Of a DNA stretch of 60,076 nucleotides, positions 32,899 through 44,547 are shown in pieces. Under the pieces are notes generated by a model. It had not been told where the DNA came from. It searched no databases and was given only the letters and a program-made list of their open reading frames with translations. Location: contig WPDH01000481.1 of the NCBI GenBank assembly GCA_019137255.1, positions 1 to 60,076 on the forward strand, read 5' to 3'. Position 1 is the first letter of the stretch; the number at the start of each line of letters is the position of its first letter. A program made the position numbers and the translations under genes. The stretch comes from Corinectria fuckeliana. Taxonomy: Eukaryota > Ascomycota > Sordariomycetes > Hypocreales > Nectriaceae.

Positions 32899-35232
32899 AT
32901 ATAGTATACAAGGGTTCACACATGAATCTTGCATGCTGAACTATGTAGGCCGAGCAGTACTCGTCGAATACAAAAGATCCATCCTTTCAAGGATGCCAAA
33001 AGGTCAGATAGTATCGCCAAGCAACGGATGCTGTCCAGCTCGACCCTTGCAGCACAGCTTGCAGGGAAACCCCAGTCCATAACCTCGGATATGGCGTCGT
33101 GGAACATGCCACCTTTCAGGCACACATCCCACAACCACGATGCCCGCGCGGAGCCGCGTCCCAACAAAGTTGCAACAGGTCGGCGTTGGCTGCCCAGTTG
33201 AATGTCTATCTATTCTTGTTCTTCTCAATCCCGGCGGGGAAGGGGGGGGGGGGGAAGACTCGGAGAAGATAGCGAGTCATCCCCGATCACGGCGCGGAGA
33301 GCGGGGCCATGACCGGAGATCCGAGACGGGCGACGGAGATTCGGGAGGAGCCGAGCTGGAAGGCCGGGCTAGCGTGTGTGTTTTTTTTCTGCGTGGTTCG
33401 GTGGCCGGGAGCGAGCGGTGTGCAGTGGGGGTGGACTGCGGTGCTTTCGGGAGGGGTGTATTGGGTGTGAGAATACTTGGAATGAGAGTCTTTTGAGTTG
33501 CTCTTTGAGATTATACTATAGTTAGAAGAAGGCCCGTCAATAGAACTGCCCCTTTGAAAGCACAATCCAACATCAACTCCATCAACTCATGGATTGCCAG
33601 GCCTTTTGCTTCTGCCTCTGCGCTCACGTCTTCATCCCCTAATCTACTTCGGCCATGTTAACCCCGAAGGCCAACCCCCAAGACGAGAAGCGCCCGTCGT
33701 CGATGCCGCAACTCTTCGTTCCACCCCCACAAAGCGCGGCTTCGACGCCACGCTAGCGCTGCCCGTACTTCTTGCATGAAGAAAGGTGCGGCCGTCTCAC
33801 TTCTCAGCGCCATGACAGCCGTCTCCAGGTACCGCTCGGTCAGGTCCCGAAGGTCAAGTTCCAAAAGAGGTGCCCGGCTCGGAAACGCAGGAAAAAGGGC
33901 TGGGGAGGGAGAAAGGGGGGGGGTAAACGATCAATAAGCAGGGGAGGGATTGGCATTACATACATAGTAGGATTGTTTGCCCGCCAGCAGGCTATACATA
34001 GTATGTCCAGGGCTGCCCTTCCGAGCCAAACGAAGGCGAAGCCACCGCCTGATCATCGTCTTCCTCCAGAGCGAAATCAGCACACGATGGGCTTCAGTTC
34101 GTGATGCTTGGCGCGTGGGCGTCATTCCATATAGCCGTAGCAATCAATCCCAGGCTTGGCCCACCCGGGAGAAAAGGAAAGAAAAAATCAAATAAACCAG
34201 CCACCATTTTGCTCTGAGAGACCCTGTTGCCGAAGACGGCGTGCCAGGCGATTCCCCAGAGACTAAGAAAACCGCCGTGATTCCCACTCAGCATCCGTTG
34301 TCGGATCTTGAAGGCCCTTTTTCTTCGCCCTTCAGCTTCTCTCGCCCAAGGTTTTTGGAACAGCAATCATCGGGTCTTCGCATTCCACATCAGCATCTTG
34401 CCACATCCCGGAACGCATAGCTTGTATGTAAGTCTTCTTGAGCCTCAGAACCCAATCGCAATCGCAATCGCAGTCGCAGTCGCAGTCGCAATTTCGTTCA
34501 AGCGTCAGCCACCGGACATCTCGGGAGGGTGGCTCGCCGACCAACTGGGAAACTTTTCCCTCCCTCCGACTGCCCGCCATGGCACCCGACTCGTTGGGAT
34601 ATGCAGCTGCTGACGCATTGCGACAGTTGCAAGAGAAGAGAAACGGACGATTCCCCAGCTTTGCTTTTTTTTTAGTCGCCCCCCCTAAGGTACATAAGGG
34701 AGGGAAAAAAAGCGGCCACACGCCAGGTTCGTTTCATCAAATCCACCCCGTTTCATTGGGGGAGCGCGCGCTTTATTCGTCGCATCGCCGCATCTGCATC
34801 GTCGGTCGGCAGTCGCTTTGTCGTTCTCGGTCGCCTTCCGCGCTCCACGTCGTGCCCCCAGCCCCAAGAAAGAGCCCTCCTGCCTCGAGTTACCCGACGA
34901 CTTCCTCGGTTCAGACTCAAACCTCACCCACCAGGCGACCCCCCCCTCGCCTCCTCCTTCCTCCGACTCCCCGTCCCCCCACCCCGCAGCCACCGCACGC
35001 CTCCTGCCGCTTGTGGTGCGCCTTCCCCGTTCGCCAATCCCACTTTCCCGCTGTCGCATGCCCCTTCCTGCTCCCCAACGGCTCTTGCTCACGGCTGCTA
35101 CGGCTCTCAGGCTCCCAGGCTCCCCAGGCTCCCCAGGCTCCCCATCGTTAGCCCCTCGAAACCGAACGGACCCTTTCCGAAGGTCCTCTTTATATTAGCT
35201 TTCGTCCCGCTCCCTTCTCCCTCTCGCCCATC
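32899..35232. other. Intergenic region and IDH leader
   Basis: About 2.3 kb with a 13-G run near 33242-33254 and a CAATCG/CAGTCG hexamer tract. A stretch on the minus strand (about 33.70-33.90 kb) reads in a compositionally protein-like way but lacks a start and splice context. The 500 nt before the IDH start are pyrimidine-rich. No gene is supported. Confidence 0.45.
34453..34491 (+). repeat. CAATCG/CAGTCG hexamer repeat
   Basis: Six consecutive 6-bp units differing only at the third base (A or G), in non-coding DNA. Confidence 0.85.
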
Positions 35233-36975
35233 ATGCCCGCCATCGCCATCGCCATCGCTGCTCCGAGGTCCCTCCTGTCGTCGTCGCTTCGCCGTACTGC
35301 CTTTGCCTCCTCCTCCATCGCCGCTCGATCCTTCCGCTTCGGAGCCGTCCAGACCATCTCGCCCTTCGCCGTCCGCACCATGGCTTCCGCTATCCCCAAG
35401 ATCAAGGTCAAGAACCCCGTCGTCGAACTCGATGGCGACGAGATGACCCGGATCATCTGGCAATCCATCAAGGACAAGTTCATCTACCCGTACCTCGATA
35501 TCGATCTAAAGTACTATGATCTCGGCCTCGAGTACCGTGACCAGACCGACGACCAGGTCACCATTGATTCCGCCGAGGCTATCAAGAAGTACCAGGTCGG
35601 TGTCAAGTGCGCCACCATCACCCCTGATGAGGCCCGTGTCGAGGAGTTCAAGCTGAAGAAGAGTGAGTTTTCCGCGCCATCTCTGGGACGTCTCATGCAC
35701 GGAGGTTGGGTTGCATAGCACTTGCAAATGCCTTCCCATCCGTTACCCCCACACCCCACACGCCGCCACCACCACCACCCCGCATTCATGATGAAGGCGG
35801 AAAGGAGAAAAAGAAGAAGAAAGGAAATCAGAAGGGTCGACGGAGATGAAGACAACGTGTAAAAAGGCGAGACAACTGTGAACAAACCTTGCTGACCTTT
35901 ATCCTCCCAGTGTGGCTCTCTCCCAACGGCACCATTCGAAATGCCCTCGGCGGTACCGTCTTCCGTGAGCCCATCGTCATCCCCCGTATCCCCCGTCTCG
36001 TGCCCGGCTGGAAGAAGCCCATCATTATCGGCCGTCACGCCTTTGGTGACCAATACCGCGCCAAGGATGCCGTCCTCCCCGGCCCCGGAAAGCTCTCCAT
36101 GGTCTACACCCCCGATGGTGGTGAGCCCCAAGAGATTGAGGTCTACCGCTTCAAGGACGGTGGCGGTGTTGCCCAGACCCAGTACAACACCGACGAGTCC
36201 ATCACTGGCTTCGCCCACGCTTCATTCAAGCTTGCCATTGCCAAGGAACTCCCCTTGTACATGAGCACCAAGAACACCATCCTCAAGAAGTACGATGGTC
36301 GCTTCAAGGACATCTTCCAGGAGCTCTATGACACCCAGTACAAGACCGCCTTCGAGGAGAAGAAGATCTGGTACGAGCACCGTCTCATTGACGACATGGT
36401 CGCCCAGATGATGAAGAGCTCCGGCGGTTACATCATGGCCCTCAAGAGTGAGTCCTCCACAACCCCCCTCCACCCATCATACACTGTCACTTGACTTGAT
36501 GTCACTTGACACCGCCCGCCCTAAGTTTCGCTAACGTTCGCCCCCGTCAGACTACGACGGTGATGTCCAGTCTGACATCGTCGCTCAGGGCTTCGGCTCT
36601 CTCGGTCTCATGACCTCTGTCCTCATCACTCCCGATGGCAAGTCTTTCGAGTCCGAGGCCGCCCACGGCACCGTCACTCGCCACTACCGTGAGCACCAGA
36701 AGGGCAACGAGACCTCCACCAACCCTATTGCCTCCATCTTCGCCTGGACCCGTGGTCTCATCCAGCGTGGCCAGCTCGACGACACCCCCGAGGTCGTCGG
36801 CTTCGCCGAGAGCCTTGAGAAGGCCTGCATTGACACCGTCGACATTGATGGCATCATGACCAAGGATCTTGCCCTCGCTTGTGGCAAGACCGGCCGTGAG
36901 GACTACGTCACCACCACTGGGTACCTCGACGCTGTCGAGCGTCGCCTGAAGAACATCCTCAAGGAGAAGCTGTAG
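35233..36975 (+). CDS. NADP-dependent isocitrate dehydrogenase, mitochondrial form
   Basis: The enzyme oxidatively decarboxylates isocitrate to 2-oxoglutarate and yields NADPH. Exons 35233-35662, 35911-36447 and 36551-36975 give 463 residues. Intron 1 is long for this genome (248 nt) and intron 2 is 103 nt; both have GTGAGT donors, and both split a codon after its first base. Residues 1-49 are Ala/Ser/Arg-rich with almost no acidic residues, a typical mitochondrial presequence. The catalytic body begins at KIKVKNPVVELDGDEMTRIIW. The substrate motif SPNGTIRN (residues 147-154) is intact, as are GRHAFGDQY and the NADP-binding AAHGTVTRHYREHQKG region. A second in-frame ATG at 35380 (Met50, context CACCATGGCT) lies exactly at the mature start, so a leaderless cytosolic form is possible. 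The C-terminus KEKL is not a consensus peroxisomal signal. Identification is certain at family level. Confidence 0.97.
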
Positions 36976-37701
36976 ACCTCTCGACACATCTCCTTCAGCG
37001 TCTCCCCGAGACCCTCCACGGCTAGACTCACCCCCTCCCCCCAGTCACTCTCCTCCATTCGCACAGAGCAAGCTTCTTGATGAATCCCATCAAGACGCGG
37101 TTCCGTCACGTTTGGTCAATGCCCCGCCAGCATAGCATGGCATCTCTCCCGCTCCCTTAGCCATCGAGGGTGTACTTCGCCCTCCCTTCTCCCCATCTTC
37201 CGGGGAGTAGGGATGGTCAAGGGCAAACAAGCAAGAACTTTCCTGTATGAAGCATAGAAACGAAAGAAGCACGGGCAGGCAGTAGAGCAAGGCAAAGGAC
37301 ACATCATCCCATCATCATGATATGGGAGGAAACGAGGTGGGAAAGAAGAGAATAGGGGATTTAGGGGCGGCAAGACAAGACCGTCTTTGTATAAGGCAGA
37401 CAAGCAATGTAGATAGAAGACACCTGGTTGGATTATCGACAAGAGAGTACATAAAGACAACATGGGCTGTCCTGTCCAGCTTTATAGTTTTTGTCTGCCA
37501 CCGTTATTGTTCCCTGTCTCGCTCCGTCTACCCTCCTGACGGTAGGGGGCGGCATAAGAAGAGTCATACGACCAACGCCAAAGTAGTGCCTTCAGAATGA
37601 GTAGACCTATTGGGTCCTCGAGAATTCACATGTACAAGTCCAGTTCCGCTCGAACGCCTCTTTTTTTGTTTTGGTGTAAGATCGCTCGCCCACGCATCCA
37701 T

Positions 37702-37736
<35 letters not shown>

Positions 37737-38129
37737 GACATGGATGGTTTCCCATTCCTGCTTTGGGTAGCCCACTCCCTTCCCCTGTGCCAAGAAATGA
37801 AAAAGATGTTACAGATTATAGTAATGCCTCGGCTCAAGGGTACATGTCCGCGTGCACAGCGGTACGCAGACCGGGTGAAGGATGTCCGCCTCGAGGTGCA
37901 AGTGTATCCATCCCCCGCAGACCCGAGGCTCCCCCGCTCCCCCGAAATGTCCCGAGTCGAGAGCTCCCGGGCAGCCGGAGGTCCACCCGCGTTTTGTGGA
38001 TTTATGTATGTAGGGATGTACGGACATGTTCCGGCGCCCATCGAGATGAACGTGGGCGTCACAAACCCTTGAAGAGCCGTCGATTTCCAGCCTCGTTCCT
38101 TGAGGCCAACGCATGTATGTAAACCGGTG
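36976..38129. other. Convergent intergenic region
   Basis: About 1.15 kb between the 3' ends of IDH and IEC3, with a CATC microsatellite. Presumably both 3' UTRs; no gene seen. Confidence 0.55.
37695..37735 (+). repeat. (CATC)10 microsatellite
   Basis: About ten CATC units with one A-to-G interruption (CGTC), between two convergent genes. Confidence 0.9.
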
Positions 38130-39230
38130 CTAGTCGTCACGGGCCGCAGCGGCGGCTTCCTTCTTGGACTTGCGCACGCTGGGCGTACCGTCGGCTTCAC
38201 TCTTTCGCTTCTTCTTGATCGGCCGGGTCGAGGAGCCACGGGGTTTATAGCCCGTGTCGTCGTCACCTCTCTTGCGCTTTGGTCTAGCGACGGGCGTGGC
38301 TCCAAACTCCGGGTCGTCGTCCATGCTGGCGTCCCAGTCGCCGCGGTCGGCTGCCGCTGATGCTCGCGTTGCGGCGCTCACACGCTTGCCTCTTGTGCTA
38401 GCGCGACCGCCGCGCTCGCCCCGGCCCGCGCGTGTCTTGCGGCCGCCAGTGTGGCCGGTTTGGCTAGTGTGGGCGGCGTGGATGGTCTCGCCGTCCTCCG
38501 CATCAGCGTGGGATTCACCGTCCTGCAGGAAGATCTTTGGGGCGTGTTTCCGCAGCCAGTTGGTGACGCTGGTTGGGTTCTTGGAATTGGGGTGTAACGG
38601 CTGATTGGTGTCTGGGTGGGCTTGCGGAGCGAGGGTAGGAATGTGGGTTTCTGGATCGAGGTGCCTGTCGAGTTCGTAGATGTAGTTGTCGATGTCGTCC
38701 GCAGAGAGGAAGTCGGCGGGGTGCGATTCACCTTCGGGCGCCTTCAATTCGTCGACTATCGAAGGGAGCGTATCCTTGGCGTGGTTGTACGAAGAGTGCG
38801 GTACGTTGTGTAGAAGATCCTCTAGTCTTTTGGCGGCGGTGCATTTCCGGGACTCGCGATCCTGATCCAGTAGCAGGTCGGCTGCCTTGGAGTTTGACGG
38901 TTCCAGAGAGAGGTCGATCTGCTTCTCGGGGGGGATTTGGGGCGAATTGTTGACCTCGAGGAGAATGTCCAAGAGCCGGCTGCAAAGGGAAGGTTAGAAA
39001 CTGGCGCACGCGCAGGGCTACACGGATGGACGCCAAGCAACGTACTCGTTCTCCACGGCCAGGCGCTTGACGAGCGCAGCCGCCTTGGCCTCCTGCTTGT
39101 GCAGCTCCTCGCCGTCGTGCATCTTCTGGTCGAAGATGATGCGCATCTTGCGATACTTCTTCTTCCATGACTTGTAGCCGGCGCGGTGGCGGCCGGCGCC
39201 GCCCTCGACCTTGATAGAGGCCTCGTCCAT
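38130..39230 (-). CDS. INO80 chromatin-remodelling complex subunit IEC3-like
   Basis: Two exons (39046-39230 and 38130-38979) with a 66-nt intron give 344 residues. The N-terminal ~75 residues match the fungal Ino80 subunit Iec3 domain: SWKKKYRKMRIIFDQKM, EELHKQEAKA and, across the exon junction, AVENDRLLDILLEVN. These form a predicted coiled coil. The splice is supported because it restores the conserved END-RLLD sequence. The rest is hydrophilic, ending in a basic, Lys/Arg- and Ser-rich tail with several nuclear-localisation-like clusters (RPKRKR, RPIKKKRKS). In Schizosaccharomyces, Iec3 is a small accessory subunit of INO80, which slides and edits nucleosomes; that role is transferred here by family. 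The start ATG is preceded by a stop-containing leader. Confidence is good for the family, moderate for complex membership. Confidence 0.85.
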
Positions 39231-39996
39231 GGCTGGCTGCGGACGGGGGGTTTGTGAGACGACGGAGCGAGCGGCAAGGGGTCGGAAAACAAAGGCGCGA
39301 TTGGCGAGGCGAACGCCAAATATATACGACGGGGGAGACGGGTTTCGATTCGGATGGGGGGGGAGGGACTGGTTGACGACGCGTGGAGGGGGAATGAGTG
39401 GCGATGCGCGGAGCGTTGGGGAAGAAGCAATGATTGAAAGGAACGAGGTTTTGCAAAAAGGACGGATGGTTTTCCGGGGCGCCTTCTCACACCTGCCGTC
39501 CGGGTACGTAGCTTCACGCCCACTGGGAGCCAGCCGGGGCCACGAGGCTACTACATACTATACGTTGTGGGTTGACATTAGCTTGAGACACGGTCGCAGC
39601 GCGTGTGGTGCTGGATAATCTATGTTCCGATCATGATGGAAAACTCCTACCCTACAACCTAACAATCAGCAATCAACTGGATTAACCAAGATGAATTAAA
39701 TTGGCCAACTGTGATGATTTCATCCCCAGGGCTCCAAAGAACATCAACTAGATACTCTTTTTCAATTATGCATTCTGGTTGTTGCTAAAGTTCTGTAGTT
39801 TTGTAAAGCTAAGTAATACGTGTCATCTTGCCCAGGACTTTGAAAATCCAACGCAAGTCAACTGCCGTGTTACCCAGTAATGAGCCACCGGCCCTATACA
39901 GGCATGACAATCAATTGTAATATCAAGTCTGTAGTCATTACTCCAAACCAATTTTTCCAGGAACCTCCATTAATCTAATTGACATCGTTCTCGTCT
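39231..39996. other. Intergenic region
   Basis: Promoter of the IEC3 gene plus the 3' UTR of SLY1, which is transcribed in the same direction. The half near SLY1 (about 39620-39990) is distinctly AT-rich. No gene seen. Confidence 0.5.
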
Positions 39997-42326
39997 TCAA
40001 GACGAAACCTCCTTCCCTAATCTTTCCAGTTCATCCGAGATGAATTCGACGGCGTTCACCATTTCAGTGCTACCGTATACGACTCTCTTCTTGGCCCTGT
40101 CACCTCCTGTCCTGTTAACCCACTCCTGCAAGTTGCCATACTCATCCATACTGCCACCGCCCACGGTAAAGACGACGGCCTCGCTGAATCCTTGCCTTCG
40201 CTGTCCAAAACTGGCTGTCTGACCGGGCACCTGTGAGCCAGGCATTCCACCCGGCGCACTTGCACTCGCCCCGGAGCGTATAGCGCTGGGTGGCGGCATT
40301 GTGCCACGGGCATTTGCGGATCGCGGATCGTAGTAGAGGTAGTGTTCTGTCTTGGCGATCGCGGATGACGAGGCTGCGGAAGGGTCCATGATGGATTCGA
40401 CGATCTTGGTGACTGTGAGGTCACGATCGGCGGGGAGGAAATTCTTTACACCACTAATGAGAGAATCAAAGTTGGAGGAGAGGCCGGTGGGGACGCCGGA
40501 CTCCTTGAGGCGGTCGGTGAGGCGGGAGGACATGGACGAGAAACGCCCAAACAGATCAGAAGTCTGCGCTTGCTGGTTGGTGTTGCTGCTGCTGCTGATG
40601 GTGGCTAGCTGGGTCATCTTGGTGGTCGCGCGAACCCTTTTGGTCGTTAGTCGATAATTGCACATGTTGAGCGGCAACACTTACTGTCGAACGTAGGATA
40701 GTGACGACACTTCCACGTTGGCCTCGGCGAGAGCCTTCTCGAAGCCCTCAAATTCGGCTCGGCTGACCTCCTGCTCCGTGCTTAGGAACCAGATGATGAA
40801 GAGTCGCAGCTTGTCGACTGGCTCAGTTCCCTTGTCGTCGTCCTTGAGTATTTCCATGATCTGGGCCTTGGTCTGCTTGGCAATGTTCTCCTCCAGCTGG
40901 AAGTAGTTGTCAAGCTGGCGGTCCTTGATGCCTGTCAACAGGGCAGCTAGGATGTTCATGTGCATGTCGAGAACGCCCTTGCGCTCTCTCATCTCAGGAA
41001 GTAAACCTATCGCCGCCTTGAGATGCTGTGCACTAGCGCCTGTGTTTTCCAGATCTTCCAGACTTGTAACACCCGTCTTGTTGGTAATTGAGGAAGTGTC
41101 TTCTTTGTACTTGGTCAGCTCGGCATCAATGTCCTCCGCAACTTGAGGGAATGGAACGCCAGCATTCTTGTTCCAGAAGAAGTCGTTCGCGTTCAGATCG
41201 TACGATTTCTTCGATTTTCCCTGTGCCAGGTTGCCCTCCTCCGCAGGGCTCTCGATCGTAATCCGATTGAGTTTCATATTGAGTACATCGTGCACAAGAG
41301 ACTGGTATGTCCATGAGTGCGAAAGCATGGGTATCAAGTCGACGTTTCGGTCAAGGAGAATGAGGACTGGCCGCGAGGAGGGGGTGCCAGCCGAGGCAGC
41401 TGGCCGAGGGGCGGAAAAGAGGTTCTCTTTGGAGTTGAGGATATGGTCCCGGAGCTTGCGATCAAGCCGTGCGGTCACCATCTCTGCAGCTGCGCCTTTG
41501 GGACACCGGATGATGGGAATGACTCCTGCTCACACGTTAGCTCCGCTCACGAAAGACTCCAACGAGACAGGACTTACCCATAGTAACAATGACACTGAAG
41601 AGACCGCTCACTATTCGGTCCACTACTCGGTCGAGCTCAGCATCGCTGGTTGTCGCACTGTTCAGAGCCCAGTAAGTATGCTCCGCCTCCATCCTCAAGC
41701 TGAACAGGTCCGGCTCGGCGACAGTGAAGTTGAGGTATTGATCGAAAAGTTGCGCAATTTGCTCCGAGGTCCCTGCAGTCGCTGTTTGCGTCGCGAAGTC
41801 TTCGAGGAGAACCCGGGGAAGGGACGAGAGGAAGTTGACGTAGGCGGGGGAGTAGAGGCCCTTTTGCAGGTCGTTGGTGATATGCTGAAGGTTCTCCGCG
41901 GTCGGCTCGAGGAAGTATATGACTGGAACATCGGGTATTGGGAATCTTGTAGCCCCAAGGTGCCTGTTGCGACATATGTTAGAACTGGTACAAGGTAGGC
42001 AAGGTTGGCTAGACTGACAAGTGCATGGTCACTCCCATTGCGCGCAAGTCGCTGACGCGCATCACGCTGCTGATTACATCTCGGCCTAGGTCGTCGAAGA
42101 CTAGGATCTTCCAGATGGGGTTGCCTTCGGCGTCGAGGATGGGCGCAACTGGGGCGAGGAGGCCATTGGCGTGAGCTTCGTCGGCTTCGTTGGACTCGAT
42201 CGTCTCGTTGAGGTTGAGAATCTTCCGGAGGGAAGCTGTGTCTACGGTCAATACGCCGACCACTGAATGATGAGATAATCAAGTACCTATTTGGCGATCG
42301 CGCAGGGAGTTTCCCTTGGTCGCCAT
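39997..42326 (-). CDS. SLY1-like Sec1/Munc18 protein, ER-Golgi fusion factor
   Basis: SM proteins clasp SNARE bundles; Sly1 works with the syntaxin Sed5/Ufe1 in ER-Golgi traffic. Five exons: 42287-42326, 42019-42235, 41578-41963, 40685-41525 and 39997-40636. The introns are 51, 55, 52 and 48 nt, and all four split codons. The product is 707 residues, near the family norm. It starts MATKGNSLRDRQI/ASLRKILNLN, the characteristic Sly1 N-terminus, then WKILVFDDLGRDVISSVMRV, the IPDVPVIYFLEPT strand, RPVLILLDRNVDLIPMLSHSW and HDVLNMKLNRI. A variable Ala/Gly/Ser linker sits near residues 580-620, and the C-terminus is conserved (VVYGSTEMVNAVEFISDEL). The start was fixed by joining exon 1 to the conserved ASLRKIL segment; reading straight through would leave a stop. 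Confidence 0.95.
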
Positions 42327-44547
42327 TGTGGCAGATGACGTCGGTAGTCTGGGAATGGATGCGTGGTGGGATGGGTCGTTCTAAGGGACGAAGTGCGACC
42401 AAGCCTTGGATTGTCCCTGTTCTTGGCGAGGTGCGCAAATCGGTAGAATGGAAGCGCGGATCTGGCGGAAATGGGCGGTGCAAGCCCAGAAGCTTCAAGA
42501 TCGACCCCTAGGTTAAGAGAATATTGGCTTCGTTACGACTTGAGGCCACGATACCACGGTTGCTGGGTCACGACCAAGGTACGTAAGTAGACTTAGTATC
42601 TCCAGAAGAGCTCCCCATGAGGATAAGCTTGGCGCGCAAGCACGGACCGATTCAAGCGCCGGCGATTGGGTAAGACGCTCGGTCAGACACAGGGCGGGTT
42701 TGATACTGGACACAGTGGGTGATTGGCAATCGCCCTGCCCGCCAGTGAGTGGATGCCAGTAATGGCCATGGCGGGGCAATGCCTGACGCCGACGGGCTGG
42801 AGTGCCTGACATATGGGGCCATAATCTACACGTCCAGTCCCCGTCGCGAAACAAGGGACGACTTTTTCCAACTCTCGACGACACCTCATCAACAACCATC
42901 CGCCGCCTCCATCAGTTGCAATCGCATTTCGCAGTCACAGTCACGGGTGCAGCCACAGCCGCAGTCGCAAGAGGCCGCAGCGTCGGAGCTGTCTGACAGA
43001 CCCTTCAAGGAGCTGTGTCGGTAGATACCCGTGGCCCCCAGCGATTCCTAGATCCCGCGCTTGTCACGCTCGACCTGCATTGCGCACACTCAGCCTGTCG
43101 CCTCCGTGATTCCCCCCCGACAGCCACGCTCGAGGATGTTGTAAACAGCGACTCGCTCGCGGTACAAATGGGATAGGCAATTGGTTACGTCTCCCCGGTA
43201 GGAACACGGATAAAGCTGTTATAAGGAGCAATATTTGAACGGTCCAAGGGTATGCTCAAACCCCCTCCCCATCTCCCATCCCGATCCTGTCGCGCCATCC
43301 CCAAAGCCGTCCCCCTCTCCATCATCATCATCATCACCATCATCATGAGCCCAAGCAACAGCATTGTATCTGTGAGATATCCATGAGCATCGGATCCCGT
43401 CACTCCGATTCTTGCAGCCTTTTAAATTGCAAGACAACGAGCTGGCGGCCACCGTGGAGACACGCTCTTGGAAATAGGCCTCTCTTGTCGGCAGGGCATG
43501 CATCATCGAGGTACTCGCATTTTTGGCGAACCTGGATGTGAACATGTTTCCATGCCTCGCCAGTGTTTGATAAGAAAAATACCACGAGCCCCGAGAAGCT
43601 GTTATCATCGTCATCCAGCCGTCGCAGGAGACGCTGGAGGGCGCGGTGGTGCAGGGGGCGCTCAGCAGGCACTAAAATGGGGAAACACCCGACACATCCA
43701 CAGTGGCAAAGGCAAAGGCAGAGGCAATGACAAAAGGCAGTGGCCCACCAAAAAGCATTCCAAGCATGCCCTGACGAACGAAGCATTCTTGTCGACAAAG
43801 TCTATCAACAATTATGCTCGTTAAAATCTTGGCTCTCGGCTTCATCGATTTGGTGGTCGCCGGGGTCCTTTGTCGCGCTTCAGCTCACTTTTCGTCGACT
43901 CTTTGTTCGACCATGGTTCACGTCTGCCCAAGCCCACTCGCGTGCTGCCGTCACTCCTTTATCGCCTCACCGTCTGGCCTTTGCTTCCAGTTCACAAGCC
44001 TTTCATCCACTCTCTTGCAGTTCACGCTCACGAGCACATCCCGCGCACTTATACAACCACTATTCTACACACTACCAGTTCAAACTTGCTGATAATTTCT
44101 CTCTTATTCGCACCTGCAGATTGCCTTTTCTTCCGTCGATAAAGCATCCTTGCCGACCTCGCCTAGTATAGACTAGCGCCATTGCCTCGGTGGGTCTCCA
44201 GTCACTGTGATAGCCGGAATTGACCCACTAACTGAACTTGCCCAGCATCGAGGTCTCAATACGGTGTGCCTTAGCAGTGTCAGTACTTCTCCTTACTCTC
44301 CCCCTGATGCACAGCCTTCCCGCCCCAACTTGATTACACGGCTTGCCGCCCTTGGCCGTGACCACACCCTCAGCGCCTCGCGTCACTGCAGCGTTCACTT
44401 TGCGCATCCACACGCGTACATGCGATGATCGCTGACAACATGCATTAGCCTTAGAGCCACCTGTTGCAATTAGTTGATTCTTTGGTGCCGCTCTGTTGCT
44501 CTGCTGCTCTGCTGTCGTAGCGGCCGCGGCCTTAAGCATCGCGCGAG
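42327..44547. other. Divergent promoter region, SLY1 / PNUTS-like gene
   Basis: About 2.2 kb between two start codons. It contains a CAGTCGCA-rich tract (about 42930-42975) and a CAT microsatellite. Frames found here are not supported by splice signals or recognisable domains. Confidence 0.5.
43321..43346 (+). repeat. (ATC)n microsatellite
   Basis: About eight ATC units with one interruption (ACC), non-coding. Confidence 0.85.

Noticed and set aside
34438..35151. 237-codon frame upstream of isocitrate dehydrogenase
   Set aside because: Composed of hexamer repeats and pyrimidine-rich leader sequence read as Ser/Pro/Arg; starts just inside a repeat and has no family resemblance. Treated as promoter and leader.
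43400..43798. 132-codon minus-strand frame between SLY1 and the PNUTS-like gene
   Set aside because: Part of it looks protein-like, but it includes a Cys/Leu microsatellite translation, lacks a proper start and has no recognisable domain.
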